Assembly (NCBI RefSeq): GCF_001884065.1
Contig: NZ_MACH01000054.1
Location: forward strand, 248,001-312,000
Direction: 5' to 3'
DNA length: 64,000 bases
From: Bacillus proteolyticus
GTDB lineage: Bacteria > Bacillota > Bacilli > Bacillales > Bacillaceae_G
Numbering within the stretch: the stretch's first letter is position 1; each line of letters begins with the position of its first letter. The notes below the pieces were generated by a model, which searched no databases, was not told the DNA's origin, and saw nothing but the letters and a program-made list of their open reading frames with translations. The translations under genes were made by a program, and so were the position numbers. Below, piece by piece: positions 23,465 through 30,898 of the stretch.

Positions 23465-25507
23465 ATGAAATTGAAGAACACTCACTTAAAAAAAACGCTT
23501 GAGTGGTTCAATCAGAGGAAAAAACTACGCAATTCATTAATTGTATTGGGAAGTTTGCTCGTTACTCTATTTATTGCTGTAAATATAATAATTTCCATTC
23601 AAGATATATCTGAATTAAAACAAGCTGTACCACAACCGACTTTAATTTATGATGCAAATAATGAAGTTGCGACTAAATTAGCTTCTTCTAAAACAGAAGG
23701 GGTCAAAAGGAAAGATATTCCTGATATTATGGTTCAAGCAATTGTTGCAGTAGAAGATAAGGAATTTTTTAGTCATCATGGCATTTACTATAGTGGAATC
23801 ATAAGCGCTGTATTTAAGAACATTACAGCTGGTGAAGTTGTGGCTGGTGGTAGTACAATTACACAACAACTTGCAAAAAATGTATTTTTAACACAAGATC
23901 GCACATACTCACGTAAAATAAAGGAATATTTTTTAACAAAAAAAATAGAGCGTACTTATTCAAAAGATGAAATTATAGAAATGTATATGAATCAAATTTA
24001 TTTTGGTGAAGGTGCTTGGGGGATAAAAAGAGCAGCCAAATCTTATTTTGATAAAGATGTAAAAGACTTAACAATTTCAGAAGCTGCAACGATTGCAGGA
24101 TTAATTAAAGCGCCATCTGCGTATTCGCCGTATAAAAACTTTAATAAATCCATTGAAAGACGTAATGTCGTATTAAGTTTAATGAAGGAACAAGGATATA
24201 TTTCTGAAGAACAATATAATCAGGAGAAAGAATCAGGTCTTGTATTACGACGTGGTGTTGACGATAAATATAAGGGAAAATACTCTCAATACGTAGATTA
24301 TATTGTTAGAGAAGCGATGGACAAGTATGAATTAACACAAAATGAAATTTTAGCAGGTGGTTATCGTATTTATACGGAACTTGACCCGAAAAAACAACAA
24401 GCGGTTGAAGATGTTGTGAATAATGATAGTTATTTTAAAGATAGTGGTTCAGATCAGCTTATGCAAACTGGAGTGGTCCTTATGAATCCCAAAACTGGCG
24501 GTGTTCCAGCTTTAGTTGGAGGTAGAGGTCCATATCAATTTTTACAGTTTAATCATGCGACACAATTAAAAAGGCAGCCCGGTTCAACGTTAAAGCCTCT
24601 TGCAGTGTATGTACCAGCGTTAGAGCAAGGATATGAAGTATACGATGTTTTAAAAGATGAACCATTTAATATTAAAGAATATGCACCACAAAATAGTGAT
24701 CATACGTTCCATGGCAATGTGACAATGTATGAAGCAGTGGCAAAGTCATATAATGTTTCAGCAGTTTGGCTATTAGAGCAAATTGGATTAGATAAAGGAT
24801 TGAAATCTTTAGAGCGGTTTGGTATTCCATTAGAGCCTGAAGATCGTACGTATCCGATTGCTTTAGGAGGTATGCATGTAGGGACTTCTCCATTTGTAAT
24901 GGCTCAAGCGTATAGCACATTGGCAAATGATGGTGTCCAAGTAGAAGCTCATGCTATTAGAGAAATCCAAAATGCTGAAGGGGAAACAATTGGAAAATGG
25001 TATAAGAAAGAAACTCGTGTGACGAACGAGAAAGTTGCCCAAAAGATGACATACTTATTAAAAGGTGTTATTGAAAGGGGAACGGGTGAAAAAGCGAAAG
25101 TTAATAATATCGATACCGCAGGCAAAACGGGGACTACCCAGCTTGTAAATGGACCAAGCACTGGTGCGAAGGATTCGTGGTTTGTTGGATACACACCGGA
25201 TTTAGTAGGTGCGATTTGGGTAGGGTATGATAAAACAGATAGTGAGCATTATGTGCCAGGAGGCAGCCAAATTACAACGACAATGTTCCGGGACATTATG
25301 AAGAAAGCGAATGGAAATCCAGCTCAAAAGGCATTTCAGTTATCACTAATACCTGAGGCGGATTATACAAAGCAATTAAAAATGATTGAGGAAGAAAAAC
25401 GAAGGAAAGAAGAAGAGGAAAAACGAAAAGAAGAGGAACAACAAAGAAAAAAAGAGCAACAAGAGTGGTTTGACAAAGTGAAAGAGTGGATTCCATCATT
25501 TTGGTAA
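23465..25507 (+). CDS. Class A penicillin-binding protein (PBP1A family)
   Basis: The protein has 680 residues. One membrane anchor lies at 24-45. The GT51 glycosyltransferase domain shows catalytic Glu 97 in VEDKEFFSHHG and GGSTITQQLAKN (128-139). The transpeptidase domain carries all three motifs: S374-TLK, SYN (428-430) and KTG (554-556). Both reactions of peptidoglycan synthesis are thus supported: glycan polymerisation and DD-cross-linking. A Lys/Glu-rich coiled tail (about 625-670) precedes the terminal VKEWIPSFW, an unusual charged extension that may face the wall or partner proteins. Transcription looks monocistronic, with its own terminator. Confidence 0.95.
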   Translation: MKLKNTHLKKTLEWFNQRKKLRNSLIVLGSLLVTLFIAVNIIISIQDISELKQAVPQPTLIYDANNEVATKLASSKTEGVKRKDIPDIMVQAIVAVEDKEFFSHHGIYYSGIISAVFKNITAGEVVAGGSTITQQLAKNVFLTQDRTYSRKIKEYFLTKKIERTYSKDEIIEMYMNQIYFGEGAWGIKRAAKSYFDKDVKDLTISEAATIAGLIKAPSAYSPYKNFNKSIERRNVVLSLMKEQGYISEEQYNQEKESGLVLRRGVDDKYKGKYSQYVDYIVREAMDKYELTQNEILAGGYRIYTELDPKKQQAVEDVVNNDSYFKDSGSDQLMQTGVVLMNPKTGGVPALVGGRGPYQFLQFNHATQLKRQPGSTLKPLAVYVPALEQGYEVYDVLKDEPFNIKEYAPQNSDHTFHGNVTMYEAVAKSYNVSAVWLLEQIGLDKGLKSLERFGIPLEPEDRTYPIALGGMHVGTSPFVMAQAYSTLANDGVQVEAHAIREIQNAEGETIGKWYKKETRVTNEKVAQKMTYLLKGVIERGTGEKAKVNNIDTAGKTGTTQLVNGPSTGAKDSWFVGYTPDLVGAIWVGYDKTDSEHYVPGGSQITTTMFRDIMKKANGNPAQKAFQLSLIPEADYTKQLKMIEEEKRRKEEEEKRKEEEQQRKKEQQEWFDKVKEWIPSFW

Positions 25508-25510
25508 AAG

Positions 25511-25543
25511 AAAGAGGCGAATAACGAAATTCGCCTCTTTTTC
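25511..25543 (+). terminator. Terminator after the penicillin-binding protein gene
   Basis: AAAGAGGCGAA and TTCGCCTCTTT form the stem, followed by T residues. Confidence 0.85.
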
Positions 25544-25554
25544 GTATGGAAAAT

Positions 25555-25627
25555 AAAGTGAAACTTTAATCGGTGGAAATCTTTGCATACCTTTACTTGT
25601 TATTAGTACATATCAATTGGGATAAAT
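25555..25627 (+). repeat. bcr-like interspersed repeat, copy 2 (decayed)
   Basis: AAAGTGAAACTTTAATCGGTGG and TGTTATTAGTAC, ATCAATTGGGATAAATG match copies 1 and 3 in order, but the G/C hairpin is lost. It is best read as an old copy. Confidence 0.5.
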
Positions 25628-25631
25628 GATA

Positions 25632-26060
25632 TTACTCGTTAAGTATAATATTCGTACTGCCAAAGGATTGAGAATCGTATGTGACGATTACGGTACCTAT
25701 ACTAATAGGTTCGTAAGGTAATTCTTCTTCATAATTACCATTATTTTTATTGTGAATAGAAAGTGTGATTTCATCAATTTCTTTATTTGTATACTGATCT
25801 TTAATCGTTTCAGCAATTTGAAGTAGCGCTTCGTAACTAGAAGCTTCTGTAATAAGCATTCCTTTTATAACCTTTTTTTCATTTTGTGTGGAAGAGGAAT
25901 ACGGGATGTCGTTTTGTTTTGTATACAGAAGTTCGTATGGAACTGTTTTTCTTTCTGCTTTTGAAATGTTTGAATATTTTAGAGTTAAAAGAAATCCTAT
26001 ACATAAAATTATGCATACCATAAGAACAAACCAAAAACGTGTCAGTGATATAATTCTCAT
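25632..26060 (-). CDS. Membrane-anchored extracytoplasmic protein, unknown function
   Basis: The protein has 142 residues from ATG 26060, six bases behind AGAGGG. One N-terminal helix (FWFVLMVCIILCIGFLLTL) anchors an outside domain of mixed alpha/beta character (MLITEASSYEALLQIAETIK, SIGTVIVTYDSQSFGST). I recognise no domain. It is transcribed alone toward the penicillin-binding protein gene. Confidence 0.65.
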   Translation of the reverse strand: MRIISLTRFWFVLMVCIILCIGFLLTLKYSNISKAERKTVPYELLYTKQNDIPYSSSTQNEKKVIKGMLITEASSYEALLQIAETIKDQYTNKEIDEITLSIHNKNNGNYEEELPYEPISIGTVIVTYDSQSFGSTNIILNE

Positions 26061-26280
26061 TATCATCCCTCTTTCATGTCTTTGTCTTCACTATTTATCA
26101 TACAAAAAGAGAATTAAGCTAAAGTAAATTTGAAGTAAAGAAACGTAAAGAAGGAGTACTTATCCTCCAAAATAAGTACTCCTTTTTATTAAAAGAGAGA
26201 TTTAACATACAATCAAAATAATACAAATTACTATAAACCAAATATTCTTGGTCTTTCAAAAATAAGATAAAAACTAAAAG

Positions 26281-27196
26281 TTAGTAAATTCGGAAGACTG
26301 ATAGTGTAGCTGTTGTGTCACCAGTGTTAGGAATAGAAATAGTATTAGCTGTAGGTTGTACAGCGATTGTTGTACCAGCTTGTAAAGTAACGATTGTAGA
26401 GAAAGAAACAGCACTACCGATAACGTTAGTTGAAAAATTGCGAGTAGGTGGTTGACCGTTGAATGAAATACCGAACCCGAATGGTGAAGAACCCGGGAAG
26501 GTTGTAGATGCTGAGAAACTAATATCGTATACTCCTGTTTCTAGAATAGTTAAAGTATCTGAAGTGTCGTTAAAAGTTATATTATTTATTTCAAAAACTT
26601 GATTGAATTGGATGTTTGTTCCAGGAAATATAGTTTGTGCATTGGAGTTTCCTATTGCTGCTATAGTTACAGGGATTGGTGTGCCCGCCGGTCCAGTAGC
26701 ACCGGTAACACCAGCAGGTCCTTGAGCACCTTGAGCGCCAGTAGCACCAGCAGGTCCTATTGTTCCTCCACCAAGGAACCTGATCCATATTGAACTAGGA
26801 TAGCTTGAATTTCTGTAATAAGCTTAACTAGTTTATCGATAGTACAGCAATCGATTTTGAATAACTTAGTAATATACAATAAATAATTAAGCAAACTTTG
26901 TAGCTCAACGTACAATGCTCCGCATGAGAAAGGTGAGGACTTTAGGATAGTTAATAAGTTAGCAATAATAGAACTACCAATTTTTTCTTGTGCAGGTGAT
27001 AAATCTAAGCAACTGAGGAATTTTTGAAGATTATTCAGGAGAGCAATTAGTTTATCGATGTTTTCTTGAGAAGGGTTTTGAAATACAGCTTGAATACTAT
27101 GACCAAGAGCTTGAAGAAGTCTAGCATACTCTTTTAGTTCTGCCTTAGAGATGTTAATATAACTGCAAGCTCTTACTTCGCAACAATCATTACCAT
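26281..27196 (-). pseudogene. Frameshifted collagen-like exosporium protein (ExsJ/BclB type)
   Basis: Three parts can be read on the minus strand but not in one frame. An N-terminal domain of about 140 residues (NDCCEVRACSYINISKAEL to QAILVQYGSG) is open but has no start codon in frame. The ATG at 27196, behind AAAGGG, runs into a stop after seven codons, as if one base were lost near codon 3. Near 26775 the frame ends at TAG, while about nine collagen triplets (GPAGATGAQGAQGPAG) continue in another frame. These lead into a BclA-like C-terminal domain (NIQFNQVFEINNITFND, ETGVYDISFSAS) ending SVFRIY at TAA 26281. The family forms the exosporium hair layer of spores. Confidence 0.75.
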
Positions 27197-27389
27197 AAAA
27201 TACTTTCCCTTTCTTTTATAGAATAAATAGTCGTTACTATATAATAAAATGAAAACTAAACTGAATTCGTGAGGGACAAACTACTATTTCAAAAAAATAA
27301 GAAGTTTACCTATATTTTGAAAACAAAGAACAATGAAGAGATAGAGAAAGATTTATATGAGTTAAAAAAGAATAGGCTAGAATAAAAAA
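27197..27389. other. Intergenic region upstream of the collagen-like gene
   Basis: AT-rich sequence without a credible gene. A short frame of 22 codons near 27317 (KTKNNEEIEKD) lacks a ribosome site. The promoter of the collagen-like gene should lie here; I cannot place it. Confidence 0.4.
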
Positions 27390-27434
27390 ACTGCACGCAA
27401 ATTGTTAAATTATATCTAACAATTTGCGTGCAGT
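27390..27434 (-). terminator. Strong terminator of the PAS kinase gene
   Basis: An 18-base perfect stem ACTGCACGCAAATTGTTA / TAACAATTTGCGTGCAGT, with T-run on the minus strand. Confidence 0.85.
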
Positions 27435-27455
27435 TTGTGGAACAGCACAACCTTT

Positions 27456-28721
27456 TTAATGATTAATTCGTTCATAGTTCGCTTTAGGTAAAATTGGAAT
27501 AGAAATAGTGAAAGTTGTACCGTTTTGATTACTAGACATTTTTAATGTACCGTTATGATTTTGAATAATTTTCTTCGTTACTGACAAGCCCAGTCCTGTT
27601 CCTGAATCTTTTGTTGAGAAGAATGGATCAAAGATATATTCTTGAATAGCTGGAGGAACCCCAGTTCCGTTATCTGTGAAAGTAATCCGAACAAAGTTAT
27701 CTAGGCGATAACTAGAGATTTGAATGGAAAGAGGTCTTTCGCCTCGAGCATCGATAGCATTTTGAAATAAATTTAAAAAAACTTGCACGAGTTCATGGCG
27801 ATCAATATTGACGAGTACACCATCTAATTCAGTAGAAAAATCATAGTCAATAGAAATGTTGTGCAAAAAAACTTCACTAGCAAGTAGTTGTTGAATATAT
27901 TCGCGTAAAAACGTATTGATCGGAAAAGGTTCTCTAGTAAATTCACGCGTTTTTGAAATGGCTAAAAATTTTGTGATAATACTATTTGCACGATCTAATT
28001 CAGGAATGAGTAGACTTTTAAACAATTCTTTATTGGATGGAGAAACGCTATCTTGTAGAAATTGCAAGTATCCACGTACCGTTGTAAGAGGATTTCGTAC
28101 TTCATGTGCAATCCCAGCAGCAATTCGACCAGCTAGAGAAAACTTTTCGGCATCACGTTCTGTATTTAAATAATGAAATACACTAATAACTCGGAAAATC
28201 TCTCCATTATAATCACGAATAATGCGGTTGTTTACGATGCCGTAGTTTTTGTCCAATACTTCTTCATTATATATTTCGGTTCCCGTTTTTAACGTTTCAA
28301 TAGCTTTAATTTGTTCTTCAGGTAAGTTTAATAACTGTTGAATTGGTTTCCCAATTATAGAATTTCGTATGACACCAAAATCATCTGCAGCAGCTTGATT
28401 ACATAATGTAATGTTACCTTTATTATCAATAAAAGTGACGTGATGCGAAAATGCATCGAAAATATGAACAAAATATTTTTCGAGTTGTTCAAATAAAAAT
28501 AGTGAATCGCAAGTAAGCTGAAATGTAGGCTCTTTATCTTTTTGTTGTATGGGTTGAATAGAATGAGATGTTCTCGTTTTTTTTATTTGCAAACCAATAT
28601 GTGGATTTTTATATGTGAAATGATGTGGTAATTGATTTACAAGCTCTTCATATAACCGCACTTTATTTTCTAACTCTTTTATTCGATTTTCATGAGATAA
28701 AATAATATCGTCTTGAAGCAT
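27456..28721 (-). CDS. PAS-domain sensor histidine kinase (sporulation-kinase type), orphan
   Basis: The protein has 421 residues from ATG 28721 behind GAGGGG; TTG 28739 is the longest frame. There is no membrane helix. An N-terminal coiled coil (ENRIKELENKVRLYEELV) precedes a PAS domain (about 85-190, FSHHVTFIDNKGNITLCNQAA). HisKA has His 206 in GIAHEVRNPLTTVRGYLQFL, and the HATPase_c domain has LFQNAIDAR, DNGTGVP and GTGLGLSV. Soluble PAS kinases of this type (KinA/KinE-like) phosphorylate Spo0F in Bacillus. No response regulator adjoins, which fits phosphorelay input. The call as a sporulation kinase is inferred. Confidence 0.88.
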   Translation of the reverse strand: MLQDDIILSHENRIKELENKVRLYEELVNQLPHHFTYKNPHIGLQIKKTRTSHSIQPIQQKDKEPTFQLTCDSLFLFEQLEKYFVHIFDAFSHHVTFIDNKGNITLCNQAAADDFGVIRNSIIGKPIQQLLNLPEEQIKAIETLKTGTEIYNEEVLDKNYGIVNNRIIRDYNGEIFRVISVFHYLNTERDAEKFSLAGRIAAGIAHEVRNPLTTVRGYLQFLQDSVSPSNKELFKSLLIPELDRANSIITKFLAISKTREFTREPFPINTFLREYIQQLLASEVFLHNISIDYDFSTELDGVLVNIDRHELVQVFLNLFQNAIDARGERPLSIQISSYRLDNFVRITFTDNGTGVPPAIQEYIFDPFFSTKDSGTGLGLSVTKKIIQNHNGTLKMSSNQNGTTFTISIPILPKANYERINH

Positions 28722-28882
28722 AAATAAATAACCCCTCAATTTAAAAATTCTTCCATCTAGTATATCATATTTTTATATAGATACTCTTAAAGAAAGAGCT
28801 ACTTTGTGAAATTGGTCGGATGGTATTTTTGTGAAGTAATATAGAATGAGTGTAGGCTGAAGTTGAGAAGGGAGGAATTCGT

Positions 28883-29728
28883 TTGCTTTTTATTGGAGTA
28901 ACGGGATGGGGAGATCATGATTCTTTATATGTAAATCCCTATGAAAATAGAAATAAATTGCGAACTTATAGTGAACATTTTCCCATTGTGGAAGTAGATA
29001 GTTCATTTTATGCGATACAACCTGCGCGGAATTATACAAAATGGGCGATGGAAACGCCGAAAGATTTTTCTTTTATAGTAAAAGCCTATCAAGGAATGAC
29101 AGGACATATGAAAGGGGAAATCCCTTTTTCTACGTTCGATGAGATGTTTGATGTGTATAAACAATCCATTCTTCCTTTAATAGAAGCGAATAAATTAAAA
29201 ATGATTTTATTTCAATATCCACCATGGTTTGATTGTAAAGTGAAAAATGTAGATTTACTTCGATACACGAAAGAAAAAATGGAAGATTTACCATGCGCAA
29301 TAGAATTTCGAAATCAAACATGGTTTTATCCAGAAATGAGAGATAAGACGTTACAGTTTTTAGAAAAAGAAAAATGGATTCATACAATTTGTGATGAGCC
29401 TCAGGCAGGAATAGGATCAGTACCGCTTGTATTAGAGGCAACAAACTCGGACATGGCGTTAATACGTTTTCATGGCCGAAATGTCCATGGTTGGCTGGAT
29501 AAAGGAGAAGATTGGAGAGCGGTTCGCTGTTTATATCGTTATAATAGTAAAGAGTTGGCGGAATGGGTAGAACGATTAGAGCGATTGAAAAAGAAGACGA
29601 AGGATATATTTGTTTTGTTTAATAATAATTCAGGTGGAGATGCCGCGGATAATGCAAAACAATTGATGGAAATGTTGAATATTACATATGGTGAACCGAA
29701 ACCGGAGCAATTAAATTTATTTGAATAA
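28883..29728 (+). CDS. DUF72 (YecE-like) family protein
   Basis: The protein has 281 residues from TTG 28883 behind GGGAGGAATTCGT. The N-terminus IGVTGWGDHDSLY and the stretches EVDSSFYAIQPARNYTKWA, AIEFRNQTWF and FHGRNVHGW define the DUF72 TIM-barrel family, whose biochemical function is unsettled. The end LFNNNSGGDAADNA...LNLFE is typical. It is monocistronic. Its terminator hairpin is shared with the candidate small RNA on the other strand. Confidence 0.88.
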   Translation: MLFIGVTGWGDHDSLYVNPYENRNKLRTYSEHFPIVEVDSSFYAIQPARNYTKWAMETPKDFSFIVKAYQGMTGHMKGEIPFSTFDEMFDVYKQSILPLIEANKLKMILFQYPPWFDCKVKNVDLLRYTKEKMEDLPCAIEFRNQTWFYPEMRDKTLQFLEKEKWIHTICDEPQAGIGSVPLVLEATNSDMALIRFHGRNVHGWLDKGEDWRAVRCLYRYNSKELAEWVERLERLKKKTKDIFVLFNNNSGGDAADNAKQLMEMLNITYGEPKPEQLNLFE

Positions 29729-29737
29729 ATACAAACA

Positions 29738-29843
29738 AGAAAAGCACTGCACAAACAGGGGGAATGTACAGTGCTTTTCTATATGAAAAAGAGGGGTAAC
29801 AATGTTACTGAGCGTTTGGTTGATTCATCAATTGTTGGCTTCA
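29738..29843 (-). ncRNA. fsrA: Candidate Fur-regulated small RNA (FsrA-like)
   Basis: A promoter with a Fur box (29850-29878) points into a roughly 105-base stretch with no ORF, ending at a 12-bp intrinsic terminator (AGAAAAGCACTG/CAGTGCTTTTCT, then CTTGTTT). The RNA contains an unpaired GTTACCCCTCTTTTTC segment (CCCCUCU complementary to 29790-29796) and CCCCC in the terminator loop. B. subtilis FsrA is a Fur-repressed RNA of this size with C-rich seeds that block ribosome sites of iron-using genes. Sequence identity to FsrA could not be tested; the call rests on architecture. Confidence 0.65.
29739..29779. terminator. Bidirectional terminator of the DUF72 gene and the small RNA
   Basis: GAAAAGCACTG (29739-29749) pairs with CAGTGCTTTTC (29769-29779). 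On the plus strand it ends the DUF72 transcript; on the minus strand it forms the 3' end of the RNA. Confidence 0.8.
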
Positions 29844-29849
29844 TAATAA

Positions 29850-29878
29850 ATGATAATGGTTATCATTATCATAGTCAA
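29850..29878 (-). promoter_or_regulatory. Minus-strand promoter overlapping a Fur box
   Basis: On the minus strand TTGACT (29878-29873), 17 bases, TATCAT (29855-29850). The spacer and -10 lie inside GATAATGGTTATCATTATC (29852-29870), which matches 17 of 19 bases of the Fur consensus. Iron-bound Fur would cover the promoter. No protein-coding gene starts downstream. Confidence 0.8.
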
Positions 29879-29931
29879 TAGTTTTTCGAAAAATAAATAA
29901 AAAACTTTTGATATTTTGAAAATAAATAAAA

Positions 29932-29960
29932 AAAAGAACAGCGATTACTGCTGTTCTTTT
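29932..29960 (-). terminator. Terminator of the 29945 gene
   Basis: AAAAGAACAGC and GCTGTTCTTTT flank GATTACT, overlapping the last codons. Confidence 0.8.
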
Positions 29961-30139
29961 CCATTGACGAATTGTTGTAAATCAAAAGGAGTTATCGCTT
30001 GGATAAATTCCTTTGAGATAAGCGTTTGAACAAGAGTGCTTTCAGAAATGGTAGCACCTGTTTTCTTTTCATAAGATTTCTTTAATAAATCAAGTTTTTC
30101 AGCCGTTTCTTTCGGTAATTCAATTGTTAATGTGTTCAT
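29945..30139 (-). CDS. Small ribbon-helix-helix-like protein
   Basis: The protein has 64 residues. MNTLTIELPKETAEKLDLL followed by a helix, turn and second helix (SESTLVQTLISKEFIQ) fits a MetJ/Arc (ribbon-helix-helix) DNA-binding monomer, in which the first strand lies in the major groove. Such proteins act as small repressors or antitoxins; no toxin gene adjoins. The start follows GGGGGAGAAAT. Confidence 0.65.
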   Translation of the reverse strand: MNTLTIELPKETAEKLDLLKKSYEKKTGATISESTLVQTLISKEFIQAITPFDLQQFVNGKEQQ

Positions 30140-30209
30140 AATTTCTCCCCCTTACTATTAGAGTACCACTACAGTATAGGAGAGACAAGGAAAGAGAATA
30201 TGAAATATA

Positions 30210-30247
30210 AAAAAGGTTACCAGATTTATAAATGGTAACCTTTTTTA
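30210..30247 (-). terminator. Terminator of the recombinase-like gene
   Basis: AAAAAGGTTACCA and TGGTAACCTTTTT form the stem, with T-run on the minus strand. Confidence 0.8.
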
Positions 30248-30260
30248 TGTATAAGAGTTA

Positions 30261-30791
30261 TTAAGCAATACCGATATACTTTAAAGTTTTTGATGGAGTA
30301 CTGTGGTCAAAGAAGTGTTGTAAAAATGCGATATCAACACCTGATTTGTATGCACAATAGCCCCAAGTTTTTCGAAGTGTATGTGAGCTAATCCCTTCTA
30401 ATCCAACTTCTTTTGCAGCTTTGTTTAAAATGTACCATGCATGTTGTCTCGTAATAGACTTTGTCCCTTTTTGAGACTTTAATAATGGTTCATTGCGTTT
30501 CCAAGTTTTACGTTCTTTCATGTAGTCTTCGATTGCGTGCTGTAAGTCTTCATTTACAGCAAACCATTTATGTTTTTTTACTTTTTCATTGTAAAATAAA
30601 ATGGAATGGCGAACATTTTCATTTTCATCGATTACATCACTGACTCTTAATTGTAAAATTTCACTTACTTTTAAGCCAGAATTTACAGCTAATACGAATA
30701 ATAAGCCATCACGTTTCGAAGATTGTAAAAGTATATTTTTGATAGTTTCTAATTGTTTTTCGTTTTGAATAGGTTGTCCTGCTTGTTTCAT
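30261..30791 (-). CDS. Tyrosine recombinase-like protein (YoeC type), catalytic Arg replaced
   Basis: The protein has 176 residues from ATG 30791 behind GAGGAG; GTG 30800 is too close to it. It corresponds to the catalytic domain of phage integrases only, with no N-terminal arm. SGLKVSEILQL is the box I region, where the catalytic Arg of the usual GLRxSEL is Lys. Box II SHTLRKTWG keeps His and Arg, and FDHSTPSKTLKYIGI keeps the His and the candidate Tyr. Without Arg I, strand cleavage should be impaired. It resembles B. subtilis YoeC. No att sites or mobile genes are around it, so it is probably a domesticated core gene. Confidence 0.8.
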   Translation of the reverse strand: MKQAGQPIQNEKQLETIKNILLQSSKRDGLLFVLAVNSGLKVSEILQLRVSDVIDENENVRHSILFYNEKVKKHKWFAVNEDLQHAIEDYMKERKTWKRNEPLLKSQKGTKSITRQHAWYILNKAAKEVGLEGISSHTLRKTWGYCAYKSGVDIAFLQHFFDHSTPSKTLKYIGIA

Positions 30792-30898
30792 TTCACGCAC
30801 TCTCCTCTTTTATGTGTGTAAAGGAAAGGATTAACTTGTTTCTAACTATAAAGGGAGAGTGTGAATTTCATGTGAACTCCTAGTGAAATTAAGACAAA

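Noticed and set aside
26591-26793. Two Cys/Ser/Tyr-rich frames over the collagen region
   Set aside because: They are off-frame readings of the collagen triplets, which read as GPAGATG in the correct minus-strand frame.
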